From Bacteriovorax sp. (GTDB lineage: Bacteria; Bdellovibrionota; Bacteriovoracia; Bacteriovoracales; Bacteriovoracaceae): a DNA stretch of 64,000 nucleotides. How positions within the stretch are numbered: position 1 is the stretch's first letter; every line of letters begins with the position of its first letter. The notes beneath the pieces are model-generated. The model saw only the letters and a program-made list of their open reading frames with translations. It did no database searches and was not told where the DNA came from. The translations under genes were made by a program, and so were the position numbers. The DNA lies in the NCBI GenBank assembly GCA_014377485.1, contig JACMPM010000132.1, positions 1 to 64,000 of the forward strand, read 5' to 3'. This document shows, piece after piece, positions 51,180-59,258 of this stretch.

Positions 51180-52139
51180 TTGAACACTCCTATTATGATT
51201 AAATCCCGTTGGTTTTACCATCCCTTATTCATCTTTATTTTCTCACTTTTAGCGTTAGGATCTTCTCTAATTATTTATATCCGCTCGTATTTGCGAGTGA
51301 ATGCCGCTTTGGAAGATTTGGTACTGAAATATCACCTTAATTCTCAAAGTATGATGCAGACAGAGACCTGGATTCTGGTTTTGATTCTCTCACTTCTCGT
51401 AGCCGTTATTTTGGCAGGACTCCTGATCATTTTTATCTATTATCAAAAAATGATTCAGCTTTACCGGCTTCAACAAAATTTTATCAACGGCTTCACTCAC
51501 GAGTTGAAAACACCGATTGCTTCTTTGCAATTATTTTTGGAAACATTTACCCGTCATGAACTCCCCCGCGAAGAGCAGTTAAAATACCTTGAGTATATGA
51601 GACGGGATACTGTGAGGCTTTCTGATAATGTAAATCGAATATTAAATTTAGGGCGACTTGAAGATAGAAATTTTAAAGCAGATTTTATTGAACAAGATTT
51701 AGTTATTCTGATCGAAGAGTTTTTAAAAAATACTCCGCACTTATTTGAAGAAGGAAAAGTAACTTTTCATTCGGAGGTGAAATCTCTCATTCTTCCTATT
51801 GATACAGCTCTTTTCGAAATGCTGATGATGAATCTCATCACCAATGCCCTTATTTATAATAAATCAAAAGAAAAGAAAGTTGAGATCAATTTGTCTATTC
51901 AAGACAATACAATTTTTCTAGATTTCAAAGACAATGGAATGGGCCTTGATAAAAGCCAGGTTAAGAAAATATTTAAGAAATTTTATCAAGTTGGAAAAAG
52001 TACCAAAGGAAGCGGACTTGGACTTTATATAGTTCATAGTATAGCTAAGCTTCACAGAGGAGAAATTCACGCATACAGCCTCGGAGTTGGAGCGGGAAGT
52101 GTCTTTAGAGTGTCTCTAAAAAACATGGAGCAGAAATGA
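51180..52139 (+). CDS. Sensor histidine kinase (pair next to fabI)
   Basis: Two membrane helices (about 14-34 and 62-86) enclose a very short periplasmic loop of about 27 residues, so the sensor region is minimal. The phosphoacceptor block is INGFTHELKTPIASLQLFLE, the N box MMNLITNALIYNKS, the G1 box DFKDNGMGLD, and the G2 box KGSGLGLYIVHSI. TTG 51180 is preceded by AAGAGAG at suitable distance; ATG 51195 is an alternative start. The stop overlaps the regulator ATG (ATGA). The closest relative in the window is the kinase in the haem operon. Confidence 0.9.
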   Translation: MNTPIMIKSRWFYHPLFIFIFSLLALGSSLIIYIRSYLRVNAALEDLVLKYHLNSQSMMQTETWILVLILSLLVAVILAGLLIIFIYYQKMIQLYRLQQNFINGFTHELKTPIASLQLFLETFTRHELPREEQLKYLEYMRRDTVRLSDNVNRILNLGRLEDRNFKADFIEQDLVILIEEFLKNTPHLFEEGKVTFHSEVKSLILPIDTALFEMLMMNLITNALIYNKSKEKKVEINLSIQDNTIFLDFKDNGMGLDKSQVKKIFKKFYQVGKSTKGSGLGLYIVHSIAKLHRGEIHAYSLGVGAGSVFRVSLKNMEQK

Positions 52140-52873
52140 TTGTCACCAAACATATCGGAAAAAAAATATTAGTCATCGACGATGAAAAACATATCGCAGA
52201 GGCCATAAAGCTAAATCTTAAAATGCTTGGGCATGAAGTTGTCGTAGGAGTAAATGGACTTGAAGGATTAAACTGGTGGAAAGAATTTTCTCCTGATTTA
52301 GTGATAGTCGATTTGATGATGCCTGAAATAGACGGAATAGGAGTGATCACTGAAATTAGAAAACGCGATTTGAAAATTCCTATCTTGGTTATTTCGGCAA
52401 AAGATCAGGTCAAAGAAAAAATACGCTGTTTAAGTCTGGGGGTTGATGATTATCTCTCGAAGCCTTTTGACCTCGATGAATTTCTCCTGCGAGTTGATCG
52501 CCTTCTAACTAGATCAGAGTGGTCTCAGACTGAAGATTTAAAAATGGATAAAGCAGAGGTCCAGGAGCTAGAGAGTTTTACATTCGGAAAAAATATTATC
52601 GATTTTAAAAACCTAAAAGGACAATCAAGTGAAGGGACTTTTGACCTGACTCTTCAAGAAATTAAAATATTAAAAATCTTTATCGCCAACCCTAATTTTC
52701 CCCTAACTCGTGAAGAAATATTGGAAAAAGCCTTGGGATATGACCGCGGAGTCACCACCAGAACATTGGATAATTTCATTGTACGTTTTAGAAAATACTT
52801 CGAAGTCGATGCTAAGAATCCGAAATACTTTAAAAGTGTGCGCTCGGTCGGTTATCTATTTGATCCATCATAA
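52136..52873 (+). CDS. OmpR-family response regulator (pair next to fabI)
   Basis: Receiver domain: KILVIDDEKHIAEAIK, phosphoacceptor in LVIVDLMMPEIDG, Ser in ILVISAKDQ, Lys in YLSKPFDLDE. The winged helix ends RTLDNFIVRFRKYFEVD and KSVRSVGYLFDP. RSVGY replaces the usual RGxGY, a trait shared with the regulator in the haem operon, so the two regulators form a subgroup. It is coupled to the kinase by ATGA overlap. fabI starts 79 bp downstream and may be part of the regulon or operon. Confidence 0.92.
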   Translation: MIVTKHIGKKILVIDDEKHIAEAIKLNLKMLGHEVVVGVNGLEGLNWWKEFSPDLVIVDLMMPEIDGIGVITEIRKRDLKIPILVISAKDQVKEKIRCLSLGVDDYLSKPFDLDEFLLRVDRLLTRSEWSQTEDLKMDKAEVQELESFTFGKNIIDFKNLKGQSSEGTFDLTLQEIKILKIFIANPNFPLTREEILEKALGYDRGVTTRTLDNFIVRFRKYFEVDAKNPKYFKSVRSVGYLFDPS

Positions 52874-52952
52874 TGACCTATTAGATATAGACATAAACGA
52901 AGCTCTCTATTACAGTTTTAATACTTTTTCATCATCTCTTTAAGGAGTATTT

Positions 52953-53732
52953 ATGGGTCTGCAAACAGGACTTCTGGCAGGAAAAAAAGCACTTATTTTA
53001 GGTGTTGCTAACGATATGTCGATTGCTTGGGGAATTTCAAAAGCATTCAAAGAACAAGGTGCCTCAGTGGCCCTCACATACTTAAACGAAAATTTACAAA
53101 AAAGAGTTGATCCACTTGCCGCAGAAATTAGTGCTGACTTTACTTGCGAAATGGATGTTACGAACGACGCTCATTATGCCGCTCTTAAAAAAACTATTGA
53201 AGAAAAATGGGGAAAATTTGATATCCTTGTACACTCTTTGGCATTCGCTGACAAAGCCGATTTAAAAGGGCGTTTCGTAGAAACTTCTCGCGAAGGATTT
53301 AAAATGGCCTGTGATATTTCTGCTTTTTCTCTTATTGGTCTTTGCAATACACTAAAAGATAATTTAAATGACGATGCTTCAGTTATCGCTATGACCTATC
53401 ATGGATCGGTAAAAGTCCTTAAAGGCTATAACGTCATGGGTGTAGCTAAGGCCGCGCTTGAGGCTTCAGCACGCTATCTTGCTGATGATATGGGTCCATC
53501 AAATATTCGTGTAAATTGTATTTCGGCCGGGCCAATAAGAACTTTAGCCGCTTCTGGAGTTCCAGGCTTAAAAGATTTTTTAAAAGTAATTGAAGAGAAA
53601 GCACCTCTTCGAAAAAATGTTACTCCTGATGATGTTGGTGGAACAGCAGTATACCTTGCTTCAAAACTCTCGCATGGTGTAACCGGGCAAGTGCTTTACG
53701 TTGATTCTGGAATAAATATTATTGGTGCTTAG
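52953..53732 (+). CDS. fabI: Enoyl-[acyl-carrier-protein] reductase (NADH), FabI
   Basis: FabI performs the last reduction of fatty-acid elongation, enoyl-ACP to acyl-ACP. The 259-residue SDR shows LILGVANDMSIAWGISKAF (NADH site typical of FabI), VHSLAFADKADLKGRF, and the YNVMGVAKAAL active site with the Tyr-x6-Lys pair, followed by GPSNIRVNCISAGPIRTLAA. All features match FabI, not FabL or FabV. AAGGAG lies six bases before the ATG. A terminator shared with convergent hemE follows. Confidence 0.96.
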   Translation: MGLQTGLLAGKKALILGVANDMSIAWGISKAFKEQGASVALTYLNENLQKRVDPLAAEISADFTCEMDVTNDAHYAALKKTIEEKWGKFDILVHSLAFADKADLKGRFVETSREGFKMACDISAFSLIGLCNTLKDNLNDDASVIAMTYHGSVKVLKGYNVMGVAKAALEASARYLADDMGPSNIRVNCISAGPIRTLAASGVPGLKDFLKVIEEKAPLRKNVTPDDVGGTAVYLASKLSHGVTGQVLYVDSGINIIGA

Positions 53733-53761
53733 AAAGAATAAAAAAAGACACAAAGTTTCCT

Positions 53762-53787
53762 AAAAACCCACATTTATGTGGGTTTTT
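53762..53787. terminator. Bidirectional terminator between fabI and hemE
   Basis: AAAAACCCACAT, centre TT, ATGTGGGTTTTT. The stem bases are the same as in the terminator at 27701-27736, with a shorter loop. A and T flanks allow use in both directions. Confidence 0.9.
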
Positions 53788-53799
53788 AAATTGGATGAC

Positions 53800-54843
53800 T
53801 TAGTAATGAAAATGATCATGGATATACTGTACTGTTTTTTTCACATTAGATTCTGGTGTATGCTGAAGGACTCCATGGCCTAATCCACAAATCCATTTAT
53901 CAAGTGGCAGTCCAGCATCCCCGATATTTTCCCAAAACTGTTTCAGTTTTTTTTCTAAAATGTTCCAGTCATAATGAAGGTAGCTTGGATCGATATTCCC
54001 TTGGATCATATAGTCCGATCCTAGCGTCTTAAGAGCATCTTTAAGCGACATTCTCCAGTCAATCCCAAGGACATCGATATTTTTATCTTCAATGGCCTGA
54101 AGATAATTCAAATGCGTGAGTTTTGAATAATAAACAATTTTCTTGGTAGGATGATTTTTCTTAAATTCAGAAGTTATTCTTTTAATTGCGGGCAAAATAA
54201 ATTCTTTGAAGTCGGGGAGTGTGACTTCGCCAACTGCCGTATCAAATAAACAGATAGCATCACAGCCTCCTTCAGCTTGAAGATTCATCTCAATTAAAAG
54301 TTCAGGAATCAAAAGATCTAAAAAACCTTGAAAGCGCCCGTCGTAAAATCCAAGTTTTGAACTCGTTAAATTTCCTGAATGAGATCCTTCAACTGCATAA
54401 GTATATAAAGTCCAGGGAGCACCGACAAATCCTAAAAGCGTTTTAGATTTGGGTAATTCTGCTCTTATAAGATGACTGGCGTCCTTTTGAAATTTATAAA
54501 AATCACTAGATGGTGTAGTGATTTTACATTTTTTTAAATCACTCAACGACTCTAGTCTAAAATCTAGAGTAGGTGGACCTGATTTATAAGAAAGACCAAG
54601 TCCCAATTGCTCAAGAGGAAACAATAAATCAGAAAATAATATGGCAGCATCGAAACTAAAATCGCGAATTGGTCCCATTGTAATTTCACAAGCTAATTTA
54701 GGATCTTTACACATAGTCATAAAGTCAGAATCTTTTTTAATGGTTTGATAGTGAGAGTGATATCGCCCGGCCTGTCTCATAAACCAAACAGGAACTTCAG
54801 TTTTTCCATTTACATTTTTTGATCTGTCGTTAAAAAGTCCCAT
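53800..54843 (-). CDS. hemE: Uroporphyrinogen decarboxylase
   Basis: HemE removes four carboxyls from uroporphyrinogen III to give coproporphyrinogen III in haem synthesis. ATG 54843 has AGGA eight bases upstream; a GTG two codons earlier is less likely. Blocks: VPVWFMRQAGRYH with substrate-binding Arg residues, AILFSDLLFPLEQLG, FVGAPWTLYTYAVEG, AICLFDTAVGEVTLPDF, the LGIDWRMSL strand and a C-terminal GLGHGVLQHTPESN. Length 347 is normal. It is the last gene of the hemA-hemCD-hemL-kinase-regulator-hemE operon, 21 bp after the regulator. Confidence 0.96.
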   Translation of the reverse strand: MGLFNDRSKNVNGKTEVPVWFMRQAGRYHSHYQTIKKDSDFMTMCKDPKLACEITMGPIRDFSFDAAILFSDLLFPLEQLGLGLSYKSGPPTLDFRLESLSDLKKCKITTPSSDFYKFQKDASHLIRAELPKSKTLLGFVGAPWTLYTYAVEGSHSGNLTSSKLGFYDGRFQGFLDLLIPELLIEMNLQAEGGCDAICLFDTAVGEVTLPDFKEFILPAIKRITSEFKKNHPTKKIVYYSKLTHLNYLQAIEDKNIDVLGIDWRMSLKDALKTLGSDYMIQGNIDPSYLHYDWNILEKKLKQFWENIGDAGLPLDKWICGLGHGVLQHTPESNVKKTVQYIHDHFHY

Positions 54844-54864
54844 TTTCACAATCCTTAGAAAAAC

Positions 54865-55554
54865 TCACATATTAATAATTAATTTATAGCCAATACTTCG
54901 AATACTTTGAATCTCAATACCTTTTTTCGGATCGCTCTCACACCATTTACGCAGTTTTACGATATAGTTATCTACAGTTCTATTTGATGGGAATTTATCA
55001 TCACCCCAGATTTGTTCAATTATTTCCTCGCGATCAACAGCAGTATTTTGTTTTTTATAAAGTAGTTCTAAAATGGCACATTCTTTTTGAGAAAGTGAAA
55101 TGATTAATCCTTCTGCATCTTGAACTTCATATCTTCTGAACCAAATTTTTAGTCCACCATGGTTAATTTCTTCCGGCAACGTCTCTAAATTGTTTTGAGT
55201 TTTTAAAATGCGGTCTAAGCGAAGAATCAGCTCTTTTAGTGCAAAAGGTTTAGTTATATAATCTTCTGCTCCAATCTCTAAGGCCTCAACTTTTATTTCA
55301 GGGTCATTGAGTGCCGATAAAAATAAAAGGACAAAATCCTTGCGTAGAGCTCTAAAGGCCTTGGCTAAAATAAGTCCACTTGTATCTGGCAGGCCAATAT
55401 CCATTAAAATCAAATTTGGTTTTGTATTTGCAAAAAACTCACGAGCTTCAGCACCTGTTTTTGCCCAAACGCAAAGATGCCCCAATCCTTTCAAGTATTC
55501 TTCGAGAGTGCTTCCTAGGTTTGCTTCATCTTCCACAATTAAAATATTAAGCAT
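54865..55554 (-). CDS. OmpR-family response regulator inside the haem operon
   Basis: Receiver: NILIVEDEANLGSTLEEYLK, phosphoacceptor in LILMDIGLPDT, Ser in LLFLSALND, Lys in YITKPFALKE. The winged helix ends RTVDNYIVKLRKWCESD and QSIRSIGYKLI; as in the regulator near fabI, RSIGY replaces RGxGY. It overlaps the kinase gene by 8 bp and lies 21 bp before hemE, so it is made together with haem enzymes. It may sense demand for haem or envelope state; the signal is unknown. Confidence 0.92.
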   Translation of the reverse strand: MLNILIVEDEANLGSTLEEYLKGLGHLCVWAKTGAEAREFFANTKPNLILMDIGLPDTSGLILAKAFRALRKDFVLLFLSALNDPEIKVEALEIGAEDYITKPFALKELILRLDRILKTQNNLETLPEEINHGGLKIWFRRYEVQDAEGLIISLSQKECAILELLYKKQNTAVDREEIIEQIWGDDKFPSNRTVDNYIVKLRKWCESDPKKGIEIQSIRSIGYKLIINM

Positions 55555-56449
55555 TAAGGTCCTCGCTTTTTTGAAAAGTAAGAGAAAAAATCAGATTTTT
55601 ATCCCCGCCAATACGAAGTTCGCCTCGCATTTTTTCTAGTAGTTTATTGGTTAGATAAAGACCAATGCCAGAGCCCTTTGAAGAATTATGCTTATAAAAA
55701 AGAGTGCCTAGTTTGTTTTTATCGCCAGTAAACTCACCTTGGTCTTGGTAGGTAAGTACGACATTTTTATTTGTTTGATGAATTTTAATTTTTACATTTT
55801 TTGACTTGGTATGGATGCGGGTGTTCTCAAAAAGATTTTTGATAATCAACTCTAACGCAAACTCATCGGCCACAATGCTTGCTTCCATATCTGAGGACTC
55901 TATATCGATTGATAAACTACTTGCCCATTTTCTTGAAAGATTCTTAATATAAGGAATTATCTTTAATGAAGTGAGATTAAGCTCTCCACCGCGTTCAATT
56001 CGAGAGAGCTGAAGAATTTTATCCATCTGGGTTTCAAGCTTTCCGGTGTCTTCAATCAGGCGCGAACTCAATTTATTTAAAGATGTATCATTTTTTGAAG
56101 CCAGAATTTCATTAATAACTTCACCTTGAAGTCGAATGCTGGCAAGAGGAGTTTTTAATTCATGAGTAAGTGAAGCAAAAAAATCCTGGAGCGATTTTGT
56201 TTTTTTCTGATCTTTTAAATAAAGCAGCAATAGACTGATCGAAAGTAGCAGCAATAGAGTTAAAAAACTTCCACCTTCCCAAACAATCATTTTAGTTATT
56301 CGGATGCGGTCAGTGTGGGCTAAAATATTTTCAAAATTAAAAATGAGATAAATCCACCAAACTCCAATCATTAGTAATACACCTGCCCACACAAGTGAGA
56401 GCGAAAATAATACTTTCGATGAATGATCAAAGGGATTTTTAATTTTCAT
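55547..56449 (-). CDS. Sensor histidine kinase inside the haem operon
   Basis: Two membrane helices (about 12-34 and 52-74) with a loop of only about 18 residues, then FFASLTHELKTPLASIRLQG with the phosphoacceptor His, ELIIKNLFENTRIHTKS (N box), LTYQDQGEFTGD (altered G1), and KGSGIGLYLTNKL (G2). The short loop suggests sensing in the membrane or by a partner. The ATG overlaps the hemL stop (TAATG) and its end overlaps the regulator by 8 bp. It is a paralogue of the kinase at 51.2 kb. Confidence 0.9.
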   Translation of the reverse strand: MKIKNPFDHSSKVLFSLSLVWAGVLLMIGVWWIYLIFNFENILAHTDRIRITKMIVWEGGSFLTLLLLLSISLLLLYLKDQKKTKSLQDFFASLTHELKTPLASIRLQGEVINEILASKNDTSLNKLSSRLIEDTGKLETQMDKILQLSRIERGGELNLTSLKIIPYIKNLSRKWASSLSIDIESSDMEASIVADEFALELIIKNLFENTRIHTKSKNVKIKIHQTNKNVVLTYQDQGEFTGDKNKLGTLFYKHNSSKGSGIGLYLTNKLLEKMRGELRIGGDKNLIFSLTFQKSEDLNA

Positions 56450-57750
56450 TATTGTATTCGGTGCTCCAGCCTGTGTTCCATGTCGCGAATGACTTCATCA
56501 GTATGAGCTAAACTCACAAATCCAACTTCATAAGCATTTGGCGCAAGATAAATTCCGCGATCTAATAAAACTTCAAATAACTTATTAAAGTTTTCCGTTA
56601 AATTGGCAGGTATATCAGATAGCTTTTTTACTTCAAGACTTGGAACAATCCAAAACAATGAAGAAAAGTGAATGATTTTAAACATTGAAAACTGACCGTT
56701 ATTAAAATGCTGCATCCAACTTGTCAGAAGATAGACTACTTTTTCTGTTTGTAGCTCTAAGATTTTATAATTTTCAGGAGTCATTTCTTTTAGCGTTGCA
56801 AGACCGCCCACCATTGCCAGTGGATTTGCACTCAATGTACCTGCTTGGTAGACTTTTCCAATCGGAGCTAAATGCTCCATGATGAATTTTGAAGCACCAA
56901 TGGCCCCAACCGGTAATCCACCACCAATAATTTTTCCGAGTGTAACGATATCAGGCTTGATCCCTGTAAGTTCTGCCATTCCACCAAATGCCACTCTAAA
57001 ACCAGAAATAACTTCATCAAAAATTAATAAGGCCTTGTTTTTATCGCACACTTCTCTTAAAAATTTTAAAAATTCAATTGGCTGAATCAGCAGACCATTG
57101 TTGGCAGGTAGAGGTTCTATAATAATGGCCGCAATTTGATCCTTATGATCAAGAAAACATTTTTTAATTCCTTCGATATCACCAAGCTCAAGAATCAAGG
57201 TATCCTGAGCAACACCTTCCGGTACACCTGCAGAAGAAGCTTCAGCAGTTCCGGCCAATCCTGAACCAGCTTTAATTAACATTGAATCCACGTGTCCGTG
57301 ATAACAACCGTTAAACTTTATAATTTTATTTCGACCAGTCACTCCACGAGCTAATCGCAGTGCTGTCATTACAGCTTCTGTCCCAGAGTTCACAAAACGC
57401 ATTTGTTCTACATGAGGCAATTTTGAAATGAGAAATTGTACTAATGCCAAAGAGTAAGGCTCACAAGCACCGTAACTCCAACCGCGAGTCAATCCTTCAT
57501 GAAGCGCTTCTTCAACTTTTGGATCTCTATGACCTAAAATAAGCGGTCCAAAGCTCATGCAAAAATCTACATACTGCTTCCCATCTACATCGTAAATATA
57601 AGCGCCTTCAGCACGCTCAAAAAAACGAGGTGTAGTGTGCAGTCCTTTAAAACTTCTAACTGGCGAGTGAACTCCACCAGGAACTAGCTTTTTTGAAAGA
57701 GCGAAAAGTTTGTCTTGTTTATTATCTAATTTGTCTGAAGTATCGGTCAT
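56449..57750 (-). CDS. hemL: Glutamate-1-semialdehyde 2,1-aminomutase
   Basis: This PLP enzyme turns glutamate-1-semialdehyde into 5-aminolevulinate, the second step of the C5 pathway. ATG 57750 overlaps the hemCD stop as ATGA. Blocks: KLVPGGVHSPVRSFKG, YVDFCMSFGPLILGH, MRFVNSGTEAVMTALRLARG, GCYHGHVDSMLIKAGSG, IFDEVISGFRV, and DIVTLGKIIGGGLPVGAIG with the PLP Lys. Length 433 is normal. With HemA next door it shows that this organism makes aminolevulinate from glutamyl-tRNA, not from glycine. Confidence 0.96.
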   Translation of the reverse strand: MTDTSDKLDNKQDKLFALSKKLVPGGVHSPVRSFKGLHTTPRFFERAEGAYIYDVDGKQYVDFCMSFGPLILGHRDPKVEEALHEGLTRGWSYGACEPYSLALVQFLISKLPHVEQMRFVNSGTEAVMTALRLARGVTGRNKIIKFNGCYHGHVDSMLIKAGSGLAGTAEASSAGVPEGVAQDTLILELGDIEGIKKCFLDHKDQIAAIIIEPLPANNGLLIQPIEFLKFLREVCDKNKALLIFDEVISGFRVAFGGMAELTGIKPDIVTLGKIIGGGLPVGAIGASKFIMEHLAPIGKVYQAGTLSANPLAMVGGLATLKEMTPENYKILELQTEKVVYLLTSWMQHFNNGQFSMFKIIHFSSLFWIVPSLEVKKLSDIPANLTENFNKLFEVLLDRGIYLAPNAYEVGFVSLAHTDEVIRDMEHRLEHRIQ

Positions 57751-59258
57751 AAATTTACCCAATTTTTAAATTCAACCATTGAACTCATTGGATGAATATT
57801 GATATTTTGTTCTTTAAACTGTTGATAGGTTTTCCCAAGTCCACAGACGTGAACCCGGTCTATTATTTCTGGGAATCTTTCCACATAAGTTTTGTATTGA
57901 AAAAAACTCGTCCAGTAAAAAACATCTGTAGAGAGAATTTTTTCTTCAAAAGACTTACTGATATCCGGCGCGATCACTCTCTTATAACAAGGGACAATAT
58001 TTCCCAAAGTCGATGTCGCTTCGGTATTCGATAAAATACTCATCGAGGCATTGGTATCAACCATCAACGCAATGGCCTTAGATTCACGAAAGTTTTTAAT
58101 TTCAGCATCACCTAGAGAATCCGCACAGGCATTAACCCAAAATCCCCGAGCGGCCAGATCCTTCATGCTCTTTGTTCCTGCAGCCCAAAGTGATTTAGGA
58201 GTCGCTACAACGGAAGTGAGGCAATACTTAGAGGTTACATAGAGATGGTCATGCTTAGTTAAATCAACTTCTATACTAAATTTTTTAACTAATAAGTCGT
58301 CCATTGGTAGACCATTAAAAACTTTTGGCTTCACAAAAAAGTGGGGAAGGTCCCGTCCTTCAAGTTTTGAAACATAAACTGGAATTCCTTCTAAAACTCC
58401 ACGATGAATATGCACAAATAAATTGTCTTTTTTTCGGACGTTAATTCCAACGGCGAGATGGCATCCACCACCATACTCGTTAAAAGCTATTCTCTCGCGT
58501 GAGACTTCTTCATTAGTGTCCGCATCTTGCATTCTCTGAAGTTTATTTAAAAGTTCACCATTATCAGGGCGAGAGATTGCACATTCAATTGCCAGCGCTC
58601 CTTGAGATGCGGAAGAAGGAAAAACAGATTGTGGAAGAATCATGAAATTCATTCCAGTTAATAATTTCTCTAATTCAACTCTTGAAGATTCTGTAAGAGC
58701 AAGTCTCTCAATCCCTGGCATGGCCAATACGATTGCATCGTATTCACCGTCTTGAAGTTTTTGAATGCGTGTATTAACATTTCCTCGCAAAACTTTCGGA
58801 ACAACTTTTAAATGGGCACCGAGAGGCAGAAAAGGTGCAAGCCCAAGTTCCAAATTGATCATTCGTCTAGGTGAGCTGGTTCCAACAATAAATTCTTTTT
58901 TATTTTTTAATTCTGATATTGTTTGATTTTTAATAAGCAGAATATCGTGAGCAAATGATCTCTTAGTAACAGCGGCCAGAGTTATTCCATCAGGCCTTTT
59001 TGAACCTAGGTCTTTATAAGAGTGAACCACTAAATCCACGCGGCCAGAAAGTAGTGCTTCATCTAATTCTTTGGTAAAAAAATTGGCGCCTTCTAGTTGC
59101 CATAAGGGTACGTTGGTTATCATGTCTCCTTGAGTCTTGATGACTTCAAGTTCAAAGGTATCCCCAGTAAGAGCTTCTAAAAGTACGCGAGCTTGATTGC
59201 ACTGAGTGAGTGCTAATAAACTTCCGCGAGTTCCAATTTTATAGTGTTTTTTAGGCAA
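57747..59258 (-). CDS. hemC: Porphobilinogen deaminase fused to uroporphyrinogen-III synthase (HemC-HemD)
   Basis: Residues about 1-310 are HemC, joining four porphobilinogens into hydroxymethylbilane: KIGTRGSLLALTQCNQARVL, VVHSYKDLGSKRPDG, IVGTSSPRRMINL, LRGNVNTRIQKL, and EYGGGCHLAVG with the Cys that carries the dipyrromethane cofactor. Residues about 320-503 look like HemD, which closes and inverts the ring: LYVTSKYCLTSVV, LWAAGTKSMKDLAARGFWVN, VFYWTSFFQYKTYVE and VHVCGLGKTYQQF. The start is TTG 59258 with GGAGGAG seven bases upstream; an ATG at 59279 lies inside hemA. HemD sequence is very variable, so that half is less certain. Confidence 0.9.
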   Translation of the reverse strand: MPKKHYKIGTRGSLLALTQCNQARVLLEALTGDTFELEVIKTQGDMITNVPLWQLEGANFFTKELDEALLSGRVDLVVHSYKDLGSKRPDGITLAAVTKRSFAHDILLIKNQTISELKNKKEFIVGTSSPRRMINLELGLAPFLPLGAHLKVVPKVLRGNVNTRIQKLQDGEYDAIVLAMPGIERLALTESSRVELEKLLTGMNFMILPQSVFPSSASQGALAIECAISRPDNGELLNKLQRMQDADTNEEVSRERIAFNEYGGGCHLAVGINVRKKDNLFVHIHRGVLEGIPVYVSKLEGRDLPHFFVKPKVFNGLPMDDLLVKKFSIEVDLTKHDHLYVTSKYCLTSVVATPKSLWAAGTKSMKDLAARGFWVNACADSLGDAEIKNFRESKAIALMVDTNASMSILSNTEATSTLGNIVPCYKRVIAPDISKSFEEKILSTDVFYWTSFFQYKTYVERFPEIIDRVHVCGLGKTYQQFKEQNINIHPMSSMVEFKNWVNL

